Positions 14,294-21,729 of a stretch of DNA of 21,729 nt are shown here, piece by piece. The position numbers and the translations under genes are program-made. This DNA is from a virus: positions 1-21,729 of IMG/VR virus record IMGVR_UViG_3300025728_000039. One strand, written 5' to 3'. The notes under the pieces were generated by a model. That model saw only the letters and a list, made by a program, of their open reading frames with translations, did no database searches and was not told the origin of the DNA. How positions within the stretch are numbered: the stretch's first letter is position 1; each line of letters begins with the position of its first letter.

Positions 14294-15508
14294 TTAACTT
14301 CCCGCACCAGGCGCGGTGAATGCACCGTAAATAAACGCTTCCGGGCGCTTAACTGCCAGCGCCAGACGCTCTTCGCAACGAATCGAAAGCATGTTCTTTT
14401 CGAAATCGTCGGCATTCTCGGTGCTGATCACTACGTTGGCGTCTTCACGGTCGAACAGCTGAGCGGCGGCATTAAAGGCACCTGTCAGGAATTTACCCTG
14501 GAAGGCGGCAGTTTCTGTTGCCACGACTGGCAAGCCCCACAGTGTAGGACCCGTCAGAGCTGAAGGGTTCGCCAGAATGTAGCGGCCCAGCGTGTCTTTC
14601 GTCAGTTCGATCTTCGCCCAGTCGATGAAGTGCAGGACATGGCCTGAAGCCGGGAAGCGCGCCAGTTGTGCCTGCAACATTGCCAGGCGCAGATCATCGA
14701 TGCCGTTCTGCTGCTCTACCGAAAATGCCGGGTCGAACGCAGAGGCTTGAGGCACAATGCCGTGAAGGTGTACGCCGGTACCGTCGCCGAAGAGAATTTC
14801 CTGCTCTTCAACATATTTCAGGCCGTAGCGCATTTCTGCATCAATCGTTGATTGCAGCTGCGCAAAGTCATCGAGGATCTGCTTCGATGCTTTGAACATG
14901 TGAGCAATGGTGGTGACCGGGGTGATTTTGGTGGCGAATTCAATGCCGCTGTAAGGCTTGGTGGTTCCTTCCGCAACAACCTTCGCTGCGTTGGTGAAAC
15001 CGGTCTGCTGCACCCAGAAAATCGCCGGGGCGCCAGTGCGGCCCGGAGCAATCAAATCTCGGATGAACAAACGCTGTTTCGGCGCAGTATCGATGCCTAG
15101 TAAACGCTGAGGCTCGACAACACCCTCGGCAACATCCGTGGACAGCAACGCCGCATTCACAGGAATGTTTACACGCTTGCCGCCTTCAACACTTGCCGCG
15201 AAGTTCTTCAGCGCTTCGGAGCTGATCACCACTTTACCCACGGTTTCAGCGACTTTGGCAGCATTGTTCAGAGGCATCTGCGCGACATGCTGTTCCAGAT
15301 CGCCGAGTGCGGATTTCAGCGTTTTTTCAGCTTCACGCAGGGCATTGAACTCAGATGCCATCTGATCGACTGCTGCCTTTGTTTCTGCAGAAAGAGACCC
15401 GGATTTTTTGGCCTCTGCCAGCGCCTCTTCTGCCTTAGCGCTGAATTTGCCATTAGCTTCTTCAATGCTCGCCGTTACTTTTTTCAGAATTTCGTTTACT
15501 TCGGACAT
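14294..15508 (-). CDS. Major capsid protein, HK97 fold, with delta domain
   Basis: The 404-residue protein is collinear with HK97 gp5 (385). Residues 1 to about 110 are charged and helical, the delta domain that acts as scaffold and is cut off. The shell domain follows, with FIRDLIAPGRTGAPAIFW, the E-loop text VVAEGTTKPYSG, ILFGDGTG, and LWGLPVV. The HK97 cross-linking set aligns by eye: Lys184 (HK97 Lys169), Asn372 in EKNMLS (Asn356), and Glu379 (Glu363). Cleavage probably falls around residues 110-120. AAGGA stands 7 bases before the ATG. It lies directly after the protease gene, as usual. Confidence 0.95.
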   Translation of the reverse strand: MSEVNEILKKVTASIEEANGKFSAKAEEALAEAKKSGSLSAETKAAVDQMASEFNALREAEKTLKSALGDLEQHVAQMPLNNAAKVAETVGKVVISSEALKNFAASVEGGKRVNIPVNAALLSTDVAEGVVEPQRLLGIDTAPKQRLFIRDLIAPGRTGAPAIFWVQQTGFTNAAKVVAEGTTKPYSGIEFATKITPVTTIAHMFKASKQILDDFAQLQSTIDAEMRYGLKYVEEQEILFGDGTGVHLHGIVPQASAFDPAFSVEQQNGIDDLRLAMLQAQLARFPASGHVLHFIDWAKIELTKDTLGRYILANPSALTGPTLWGLPVVATETAAFQGKFLTGAFNAAAQLFDREDANVVISTENADDFEKNMLSIRCEERLALAVKRPEAFIYGAFTAPGAGS

Positions 15509-15517
15509 GATGTTTCC

Positions 15518-16366
15518 TTATTTGCCGAACGCGGCCAGCGCGTCTTCAAGTTGTTTGATGTTTTCAGGGTTTGGTGCGTCGGTAGCGCTCGGCTTACCTT
15601 GTTGATTGTCAGTAGCGCCCGGCGTACTGGCAGATAAAGATTTGAGAAGTTTTCTGCGCTCAGAGCGCGGGGTATTGGCTTTCGCTAACAATGCGTCAAG
15701 CTTACGCAGCGCGGCTGCCGGGCTTTCATCACCGTCAGAGATTTCATCTGCAGAAAGAAGGCGGTCAGCAAAACCTTTTTCGACCGCATCGTTGCCACCG
15801 ATATACGTTTCGTTATCCATCATTTCTGAAACGTCCGAAGCATCAAGGCCACTTCGGGCAGAGTAAATATCCTGCATGGCGCGATCGAAAGGCTCCATGT
15901 CCTGGGCTGCCCGTGCAAGGTCATGCCGGTTACCCACCGCATACACCCAGCAGTTATGGATCATCAGGAACGCGCCGCGGCCAATCTGCACCTCATCACC
16001 GGCCATCGCGATAATCGACGCGGCAGAGGCAGCGATCCCCAGCACCTTGACGGTAACTTTTCCGCTGTATTCGCGCAGTTGGTTATAGATTGCCAACCCT
16101 TCGAACATATCGCCGCCCGGAGAGTTAATGCTGACCGTGACGTTCTCGCCGTTCATAGAACGAAGATCGCCAGCAATTCTATTTGCAGTGACTCCCTCCC
16201 CCCAGTAATCAGCACCAATCACGTCAAAAATTGAAATCGTATTGTCGTTGCTGTTGGCAGCCTTAATGCCACCGTCCCAGCGATCCAAAGCGGCCGGTGA
16301 TAGCTCACTGGTGACTTTCGCGCACGGGCGCCCCTCCGGCGCTGCCGGAAGATTCTTTAATGACAT
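15518..16366 (-). CDS. Prohead maturation protease, ClpP (S14) type
   Basis: The 282-residue enzyme is a phage ClpP-like serine protease that trims the capsid delta domains. Residues about 45-205 form the protease: VSINSPGGDMFEGLAIY, the nucleophile Ser114 in GIAASAAS, His137 in LMIHN, and probably Asp184 in MMDNETYIGG. Residues 205-282 are a low-complexity, charged tail that may help assembly. HK97 itself uses a different protease family (U35), so capsid and protease are a different pairing from HK97, though one common in phages. A ribosome site GGAG overlaps the portal stop codon. Confidence 0.93.
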   Translation of the reverse strand: MSLKNLPAAPEGRPCAKVTSELSPAALDRWDGGIKAANSNDNTISIFDVIGADYWGEGVTANRIAGDLRSMNGENVTVSINSPGGDMFEGLAIYNQLREYSGKVTVKVLGIAASAASIIAMAGDEVQIGRGAFLMIHNCWVYAVGNRHDLARAAQDMEPFDRAMQDIYSARSGLDASDVSEMMDNETYIGGNDAVEKGFADRLLSADEISDGDESPAAALRKLDALLAKANTPRSERRKLLKSLSASTPGATDNQQGKPSATDAPNPENIKQLEDALAAFGK

Positions 16367-16376
16367 GGGATGGCTC

Positions 16377-17681
16377 CTAAGCCGCCTTTTTCAGCGGGGA
16401 ATGTTCGAAAGAAATATCGGGGAACAGTTGGTTATGGAGCTCGAGCAATGCGCTGGCTCTCGCTGCCTGATTGTTTTGGCGTAAATCCTCAAGCGCGGTG
16501 AGGTTCAACTGCACGGTGTAAATGTCGCCGCCCGGGATCGAAGGCAGATTTTCTAGTCGTCGGACATCATTTCTGCTCATCCAGCCATTCTGCAGGGCAG
16601 TCGTGTAATACGCTGCGCGACCTGCGCTGTCAGCGCGGAGTAAACCTTCAACCGAAAATTCAGCAAAATATTCTTCATCGTTACCCAGCAGGCAGCGCGC
16701 TATCTCCTGCTCGATATTGACCAGCAGCGGGCGCAACGTGTTCGTCAGGAATAACAGGTTCATACCTTCGACACTGGATGCCCAGCTGCTTTGCTTAGTC
16801 ATATGCCCGACCATAAATGGCGGGATCCGGAACCAACGACAGATTTCTTCAATACTGAAGGAACGGCTCTCCAGCATCTGCGCCGCCTCGGGGTTCATCG
16901 TCACACCCTGATAGGTCATGTCGCCTTCAAGTACCATGACCTTACCGGCATTCTTTGAACCCACAAACGTGCTCAGGTTTTGCTTTAAGCGCGCTCTTTG
17001 TTCCGCGTTTATATCGGTCTTAGCACTGATGAACCCTGAGTTCTGTATACCATTCTCGAAGATTTTCGCGGCAGATTCCTCAACCGCCATAGCTGAACCA
17101 ATGACATCACGCCCAGCCATCATCGGCATCATGCCGCATACGCCATCCAGCCCGAACCCACGAATATGCATCATGTTTTTCACAGGAATAACGCGCTGAC
17201 CGTTTTTATCGGTGTAGGTGTATTGCAATTGCCCGTTATCAAGTCGCTTAACGACCATGTTTTGCGGTAACAGCGGGTTAAGCCCAACCAGCTTTTGACC
17301 AATCATCAGCTTTTCTATGAAGGCATTACCCCGCATGCAGATGCTGGCAACGAGCATCAGCATAAATCTGGACGGGGTCATTTCCCCGTTGGGCTGCTTA
17401 CAGAGCACTTTATATGCCGGGTGGTCGGTGGCCAGCTCCCGAGAACCATCCTTTTCCCGCTTATAGACTTTCAGCGGCAGCGTTGATACCGATTCACTCA
17501 GCAGCCGTGCGCAGGCCCAGACGGCGGACAACATGATCGCCTTATCGACGGTCACCGTTTTACCGCTACTGCTGGTTCCCATCCACTCCTGCCAAAACGT
17601 GCCGGTGGTCAAACTGATAGGTACACCGAGCCAATTTAAAAGGGCGCTTTTTACGCGCCCCGGTTGTTTTTTGGATTTCAT
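16377..17681 (-). CDS. Portal protein, HK97 family
   Basis: The 434-residue product has the size of HK97 gp3 (424) and its landmarks: MLSAVWACARLLSESVSTLPL near residues 50-70, LLVASICMRGNAFIEK near 108-123, MMHIRGFG, and WFRIPPFMVGHM near residues 285-297. The portal is the dodecameric ring through which DNA enters and leaves the head. Its ATG shares one base with the terminase stop (TGATG). A terminator-like hairpin lies inside its first codons. Confidence 0.95.
   Translation of the reverse strand: MKSKKQPGRVKSALLNWLGVPISLTTGTFWQEWMGTSSSGKTVTVDKAIMLSAVWACARLLSESVSTLPLKVYKREKDGSRELATDHPAYKVLCKQPNGEMTPSRFMLMLVASICMRGNAFIEKLMIGQKLVGLNPLLPQNMVVKRLDNGQLQYTYTDKNGQRVIPVKNMMHIRGFGLDGVCGMMPMMAGRDVIGSAMAVEESAAKIFENGIQNSGFISAKTDINAEQRARLKQNLSTFVGSKNAGKVMVLEGDMTYQGVTMNPEAAQMLESRSFSIEEICRWFRIPPFMVGHMTKQSSWASSVEGMNLLFLTNTLRPLLVNIEQEIARCLLGNDEEYFAEFSVEGLLRADSAGRAAYYTTALQNGWMSRNDVRRLENLPSIPGGDIYTVQLNLTALEDLRQNNQAARASALLELHNQLFPDISFEHSPLKKAA
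17638..17660 (-). terminator. Terminator-like hairpin inside the portal start region
   Basis: GGGCGC, a seven-base loop, GCGCCC, then four T on the minus strand, within portal codons about 8-15. It could attenuate transcription or translation, or be chance. Confidence 0.35.
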
Positions 17682-19411
17682 CAGACACCTATCATTATCG
17701 GATCTTCGAAGAAGTCGGTTAAGTCCTGTTTATCATCGCCGCCGTTGACCAGTAACCGGCTCTTCGCCGTAAACAGTGCAACCGGTCCATCGATTTTGTT
17801 TTCTGGGGTCGATTTATTGGGGAAGATATTGTCGTTTTTGTCAGGTTTAACCGTGACGTTTGACATCATCCAGGTCATCACCGGGTTACCGTCGTGGTGG
17901 ATTTTGCTTCCGTACACATCGGCCTGTACTGACTTCATCGCCTCAGACAGGTTTTTAACTGTCTGTGCAACCTCAACCAGCGGCAATCCCTCTTCAGCCA
18001 GTGCCAAACTAAACTGTGTTGCACTCCACGGGTCGAACGCGATTTCCTTCAGGCTTTCGCCTTTTACCCACGCTTCCACTTCGGCTTTGATGTAGCCGTG
18101 ATCGATAACGTCACCATCGGTTAAGTCCAGATAACCCGCATCTGCCCACTTCCGGTACAGTTCGGATATATGCTTCGGCGCGGTCTCCAGTCTTCCCTCT
18201 GGGATCCAGAATTTCGATTTCGTGTGAGTGTGTCCGGATGGAGAACGCCACGTTTTCACCGCGGCGCAAATATCTATTTTGTTCGCAAGGTCGATACCTA
18301 CCCAAAGCGGCCAGTTACGCAGCTCATCATCGGGCGCAATATCTGCACACTTCGCCCAGCGGTCCATATCCATCCAGGCACTTTCAGCCGTCACCCAGAT
18401 ATTTAGATGCTTCGTAAAGAAGTTCGGACGAGCGGCGATTTGCTCTTTCGCCTTTTTTGCCAGACGGCGCATATCGTCCCAGCGCTTACAGATGCCAAGC
18501 CCCGGATTCGCCTTCGGCCAGTTCTTTTCATCGAACGGGTCGTCGTCTTCATCCAGCGTATAAATGACAGCAAAATAAGTGTCATCATCCACCACGCCGC
18601 GCAGCACTTTTATCGCGTAGTCGCGCTGTTCGAAACAGATACCCTCTTTGTTAGAACCTGCTGTCGTAATGGCAAACAGCAATGATTGAAGACGCGCGCC
18701 GGTGGCCGTTTCCAATACGTCCCAAACGTCACGGGTGCGGTGAGCGTGAAGCTCATCAACGATCCCGCAATGGATATTCAGCCCGTCGAGGTTATTTGCG
18801 TCGCTGGAAAGCGGTTCAAACTTTGAGGCTGTTCTCTCCTGATGGATGTTCAGTTTGACGTGACCAAACAGTCTGCCCAGTGTCCGGGGGGCTTTCTTGA
18901 TCATGTTCTTTGCATCATCGAACACGATCCGGGCCTGGTCACGGGTGGTGGCAGCTGAGTAAACCTCGGCGCCGCCCTCTCCATCCGCGCCGGTCATGTA
19001 CAGGCCAATCCCCGAGGAGAGAGTCGACTTAGCGTTTTTACGCGCCACCTCGTTATAAGCAGTACGGAAGCGGCGAACCATAATTGCATCGCCGTCGTCA
19101 TCGAACACCTGTTCCCCGGTCATTTCATCGATCAGGGGGATAACGAAGCCAAAAAGATTTATCAGAATGAAGATGTCCCACGCCATCAGCTCTATCGGCT
19201 TGCCAGCCAGTGCGCCTTTTACGTGGGGGACGAAGTTATAGAAATCGAGGATGTGCTGGGCGCGATCCTCACTGAAGTAGACGCCGCGTTCCGGCCCATG
19301 CTCTAAATCGTTAAGGAATCGTTGGCACGAAAGCCGCACCAGTTCGCCAGCAACAATCTCGCCGGATAGCACGCGCTCGGCGTACTGAATACCATCCGAA
19401 ACCGTTGCCAT
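17681..19411 (-). CDS. terL: Terminase large subunit
   Basis: The 576-residue motor/nuclease protein belongs to the large terminases paired with P27-type small subunits. The ATPase half has FRTAYNEVARKNAKST (Walker A-like, residues 115-130), AATTRDQARIVFDDA, and the Walker B GIVDELHAHR (216-225). The nuclease half includes WVGIDLANKIDICA and EIAFDPWSATQF, and ends with KIDGPVALFTAKSR, the usual third acidic region. It packages DNA into the prohead and cuts it. It starts three bases after the small subunit and shares one base with the portal. Confidence 0.95.
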   Translation of the reverse strand: MATVSDGIQYAERVLSGEIVAGELVRLSCQRFLNDLEHGPERGVYFSEDRAQHILDFYNFVPHVKGALAGKPIELMAWDIFILINLFGFVIPLIDEMTGEQVFDDDGDAIMVRRFRTAYNEVARKNAKSTLSSGIGLYMTGADGEGGAEVYSAATTRDQARIVFDDAKNMIKKAPRTLGRLFGHVKLNIHQERTASKFEPLSSDANNLDGLNIHCGIVDELHAHRTRDVWDVLETATGARLQSLLFAITTAGSNKEGICFEQRDYAIKVLRGVVDDDTYFAVIYTLDEDDDPFDEKNWPKANPGLGICKRWDDMRRLAKKAKEQIAARPNFFTKHLNIWVTAESAWMDMDRWAKCADIAPDDELRNWPLWVGIDLANKIDICAAVKTWRSPSGHTHTKSKFWIPEGRLETAPKHISELYRKWADAGYLDLTDGDVIDHGYIKAEVEAWVKGESLKEIAFDPWSATQFSLALAEEGLPLVEVAQTVKNLSEAMKSVQADVYGSKIHHDGNPVMTWMMSNVTVKPDKNDNIFPNKSTPENKIDGPVALFTAKSRLLVNGGDDKQDLTDFFEDPIMIGV

Positions 19412-19414
19412 TCA

Positions 19415-19888
19415 TCATTTGCGCTTTTTCAAAAATTCTTCGAGTGGGTCGGCTTCCCCCTTCCCTTCGCTGCTGACTTTGCTGCGAGCGGCTGGGGTCA
19501 TGCCGAATTCAGACATCATTGCCCGCAAACGTTTCCAGGCATCTGACATCATCGCAACCTGTGGATGGGCTTTTACTAACGTCTCACCCTGCATGTTCGT
19601 TACGTTGTAGGTCTCGCCAACCTGGTCAATCACATCACGGTGTTTTCGCCATTCAACATACGCGCCGATGAGAAGTTCCAGCGCCATGCCATCAAGCTTA
19701 GTGATCACATTGGAGCAATCCAACTCTTCCCCGATCCGTTTGAACCAGTACTTTTCCTGCTTGTTAAAATGCTTCGGAATTTGGGGTACCCCAGAAGGGG
19801 GTTTTGGCTCTGCCTTGTTCAAGGCCCTTTTCGATGGGTTACCCTTGACCAAACGCAGAGCTGTCGGGGTTCTCGGCGGTCCGGACAT
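19415..19888 (-). CDS. terS: Terminase small subunit, P27 family
   Basis: The 157-residue protein has the typical N-terminus of the P27 family (RTPTALRLVKGNPSKR) and a helical body with MALELLIGAYVEWRKHRDV and AWKRLRAMMSEFGMTPAAR. It recognises the phage DNA end and directs the large subunit. AGGAG lies 9 bases before the start. The gene is preceded by the intergenic gap in which cos is suspected. Confidence 0.93.
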   Translation of the reverse strand: MSGPPRTPTALRLVKGNPSKRALNKAEPKPPSGVPQIPKHFNKQEKYWFKRIGEELDCSNVITKLDGMALELLIGAYVEWRKHRDVIDQVGETYNVTNMQGETLVKAHPQVAMMSDAWKRLRAMMSEFGMTPAARSKVSSEGKGEADPLEEFLKKRK

Positions 19889-20029
19889 GATTGAAAACTC
19901 CTATTAATCGATCCTCAGGGGACCCCTAAAAAAGATTTGTAACCTGCGGGCGTGTGACAAAAACTTAGGCGGCGGTCCTGAAGCGCGATAGCCCTGAACT
20001 CTCAACCCGCCCCCTACTGATGAGAACGA
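19889..20029. other. Candidate cos region between the HNH and small terminase genes
   Basis: This 141-base gap has no gene. It contains runs of G (or C), a perfect palindrome AGGGG-A-CCCCT at 19917-19927, and a run of six T (minus strand) beside it. In HK97-like phages with an HNH protein next to the terminase, cos lies here. No cut site can be read from the sequence alone. Confidence 0.4.
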
Positions 20030-20383
20030 TTATCGTTTGAGCCGTTCGCGGCCTGTTTTCGCCCGATGGCAAGGCCAGCACAGGCTTTCGAGGTTGTCTG
20101 GGTCATCGGTCCCCCCATTGGCTTTGGCCTTGATGTGGTCGACGGTCGTGGCTGGTGTGATCCTACCCTGCCGCGCACACTCCTGGCACAGATGTTTGTC
20201 ACGCCCGAGGATGAGCGGTCGGAGTTTGTCCCAGCTGGTGCCGTAGCCGCGCTCATGCCTTGACTGTCCCCGCTGGTGCTGCTGCCATCCTTCATTGCGG
20301 TGCGCCTCACAATAACCAGAACGGTCTGTCGTAGTTCGCCCGCATCCGTGCTTGCGGCATGCACGGGGAATTGCTGCTGGCAT
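20030..20383 (-). CDS. HNH endonuclease
   Basis: The 117-residue protein has a complete HNH site: a zinc pair Cys66/Cys69 (CQEC), Asp82-His83 (TVDHIKAK), Asn97 (DNLESLC), and Cys102, Cys105-His106 (CWPCH). A second small cysteine/histidine cluster lies near residues 9-28. In HK97, the HNH protein gp74 assists terminase cleavage at cos. The start at 20383 is chosen because AGGA lies 8 bases upstream and longer frames overlap the glycosyltransferase gene in another frame. Position beside terS fits the packaging role. Confidence 0.92.
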   Translation of the reverse strand: MPAAIPRACRKHGCGRTTTDRSGYCEAHRNEGWQQHQRGQSRHERGYGTSWDKLRPLILGRDKHLCQECARQGRITPATTVDHIKAKANGGTDDPDNLESLCWPCHRAKTGRERLKR

Positions 20384-20393
20384 ATTGGTTTTC

Positions 20394-20939
20394 CTATGAG
20401 GGTGACACGGCCAGCCGCCAAGCGCGCCGCCGTTCCATCCTTGGTTGATTGTCTGGATGTCGCTCGACTGTGACGCCGTCGGCATGATCCACCAGCGAGT
20501 AACACGGGTAGATGACCTTGCCACCCAGCGCATCACCGACTGCATAGTCAGCCGCCTTGGTGCGGTTCCAGTTCTGGATGATGCAGCTTAGTCCGCTGAC
20601 TGGCGGGCTGTAGCACACGCCATGAATCAGGCGATCTATCGTGATGTAATCGCTGCGACGCTTATCGGCATCAATCAGCTCCTCGATACTTCGGTTCTTC
20701 GAAGCTACGATCCCGAGTGATTTCTCATGCCTGATGATTTCGATACCGGCGGCTGTGGCTGCTGGCGCTGAACCATCATCTATCACGATCAACTTAGCGC
20801 CAGCCGGTAAGTGCGTCAGGTGCTGCTCAATCGTCTTCGCCAGAACAGCAGGCCGGTTGTGCGTCGTTATTGCGATATCAATGTTTGTTTGTAGGTCTGT
20901 CACGGGACAGTGGCGGATACCGTCAATAATGACTTCCAT
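20394..20939 (-). CDS. Glycosyltransferase-like protein, apparently internally deleted
   Basis: The 181-residue product starts MEVIIDGIRHCPV, and residues 20-90 are the front half of a family 2 (GT-A) glycosyltransferase: IAITTHNRP, KLIVIDDGS, GIVASKNR. The next expected part, the metal-binding DxD region (usually FLFDDD) and acceptor domain, is missing. From about residue 92 (SDYITIDRLIHGV, VIYPCYSLVDHADG, ERRRAWRL) the text resembles the C-terminus of another phage glycosyltransferase type. The frame is intact, so an in-frame deletion or fusion is likely and activity is doubtful. Such enzymes in phages may glycosylate DNA or surface sugars. It starts with AAGG 7 bases upstream and is followed by the HNH gene 10 bases on. 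Confidence 0.75.
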   Translation of the reverse strand: MEVIIDGIRHCPVTDLQTNIDIAITTHNRPAVLAKTIEQHLTHLPAGAKLIVIDDGSAPAATAAGIEIIRHEKSLGIVASKNRSIEELIDADKRRSDYITIDRLIHGVCYSPPVSGLSCIIQNWNRTKAADYAVGDALGGKVIYPCYSLVDHADGVTVERHPDNQPRMERRRAWRLAVSPS

Positions 20940-21009
20940 AAGACAACCTTAAGTGAGCTAGAATGCTTCAAGTGGCGTGTTATCCCCTAAAACAAAACAG
21001 AAGGCTGAA

Positions 21010-21516
21010 ATGGAAATAACAACTGTAAATCAACTTATTGCTGCCGGTGCGGGCCTTTTTGGTGTTCTGGTCGGTGGTGCTGTTACCGCAACTGTGAATT
21101 ACCGCGTTGAAAATGCTAAACGCAGGTACGAAAAAGAATCATTTGAGGCTGGTTTTATTGCAGAAGTCGATGCGTTATTAATGATTATCGAAAAAAGAAG
21201 ATATTTAGACTTTTTCACAGAATTCTTAAAAATGCCCGAAATCCTATCCGGTGGTTCTCAAGCGATGCTTTACGCGTTAATCCCAGATAATTACGCCCCT
21301 TTTTATCAAAATAATATGTCGAAGGTCGGGCTATTAGGTCCCGAGAAATCGTCAAAACTTATTCAATTCCATCAGATTTTGACGGCTATTATCCAAGATT
21401 TTAAGCCTGACTCTTATGTAGGCCAGCACGGGTTTGAAAAAGAGGCCTTAGAAGAAAATCTTCATCTTTTAGAAATGGCAATCAGCCTAGGGAATGAACT
21501 GACCACCCAAGGATGA
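21010..21516 (+). CDS. Membrane-anchored protein of unknown function
   Basis: This is the only convincing rightward gene, 168 residues. Residues about 5-27 (LIAAGAGLFGVLVGGAVTATV) form a single membrane segment, followed by a charged helical stretch (NYRVENAKRRYEKESFEA) and a mostly helical cytoplasmic part. The ATG at 21010 is preferred over a GTG at 20977 because AAGG stands 5 bases before it. The gene is AT-richer than the phage structural genes and runs against the late transcription direction, so it may be a separately controlled cargo gene or lie in a junction with other DNA. A TAGAAT at 20959 could be its -10, with no good -35. I do not recognise the family. Confidence 0.75.
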   Translation: MEITTVNQLIAAGAGLFGVLVGGAVTATVNYRVENAKRRYEKESFEAGFIAEVDALLMIIEKRRYLDFFTEFLKMPEILSGGSQAMLYALIPDNYAPFYQNNMSKVGLLGPEKSSKLIQFHQILTAIIQDFKPDSYVGQHGFEKEALEENLHLLEMAISLGNELTTQG

Positions 21517-21518
21517 CT

Positions 21519-21656
21519 TTATTTCTTTAGAACCTCTTTTATATAAGCTTGAAGGTATTGAATTACTTCGTCGTCTCTGCTGGTTGACTCTCTGAGACTG
21601 AGAACAGCCTTTTGACCTACCTCAAGTATCTTTAAGTTTTTAACGTAAATTACCAT
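21519..21656 (-). CDS. Possible 45-residue ORF
   Basis: From an ATG at 21656 the minus strand encodes MVIYVKNLKILEVGQKAVLSL and ends YIKEVLKK. The amino acid make-up looks protein-like (charged, helical), and the stop lies two bases from the end of the opposite-strand gene. The ribosome site is weak (AGAG). No homology is recognised. Confidence 0.35.
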   Translation of the reverse strand: MVIYVKNLKILEVGQKAVLSLRESTSRDDEVIQYLQAYIKEVLKK

Positions 21657-21729
21657 TTTGTGCTCTATTGTTAGATGACAATGCCAATAGAGTAGAAAAG
21701 ATGGAATGGAAAGTGGTAGATGGAATCTT

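Noticed and set aside
20014-20505. Minus-strand open frame of 163 codons over the HNH gene
   Set aside because: Different frame from the HNH motifs; rich in Arg/Ser/Thr as expected of an out-of-frame shadow.
1-21729. tRNA genes, CRISPR arrays, insertion sequences, integrase and att sites
   Set aside because: Looked for and not seen; no repeats with regular spacing, no transposase-like frame, and the prophage ends are outside the window.

Overview
The window holds the late (morphogenesis) half of a tailed-phage genome, almost certainly a prophage of an enterobacterium. From right to left on the minus strand it reads HNH endonuclease, small and large terminase, HK97-type portal, ClpP-type prohead protease, HK97-fold major capsid protein, head-tail connectors, tail tube, tail chaperone, tape measure, then a lambda-like tail tip series M-L-K-I-J. 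This is the classic order of lambda/HK97-like siphoviruses. The tail tip genes are of the type found in lambdoid phages of Enterobacterales. The host genus cannot be fixed from this sequence, and neither integrase nor att site is inside the window.

Right edge (about 19.9-21.7 kb): a rightward gene for a membrane-anchored protein (21010-21516) and a possible 45-residue leftward ORF flank the phage late genes. Next come a small glycosyltransferase-like gene that looks internally deleted, an HNH endonuclease, and a 141-base G/C-run-rich gap that is the best candidate for cos. Packaging and head genes (13.5-19.9 kb) are tightly packed, often with 1-4 base overlaps, and look intact. The capsid protein keeps the residues used for HK97 covalent cross-linking. 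Tail genes (5.5-13.5 kb) include a textbook -1 slippery site (A AAA AAG) that fuses chaperones G and T. The tape measure gene is broken by a small out-of-frame lesion. The L protein is more than twice the usual size because an adhesin-like module sits inside it.

Between K and I lies an AT-rich cargo ('moron') region (about 3.3-5.46 kb). It holds a promoter overlain by two palindromes that drives two overlapping small genes (69 and 125 aa), a frameshifted DUF551 gene, and a pair of genes for a secreted protein and a lipoprotein. Each unit ends in its own intrinsic terminator. The AT-rich composition runs on into the 5' half of gene I, which suggests that the cargo and part of I arrived together. 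Gene J runs off the left edge.

Three lesions (tape measure, DUF551, glycosyltransferase) suggest a prophage that has begun to decay but still has an intact head module. The least explained part is the K-I cargo. Its 125-aa protein resembles, from memory, a conserved protein of T4-like phages, and its promoter looks locally regulated. Homology statements come from reading the sequence and from knowledge of the families; no database search was run.
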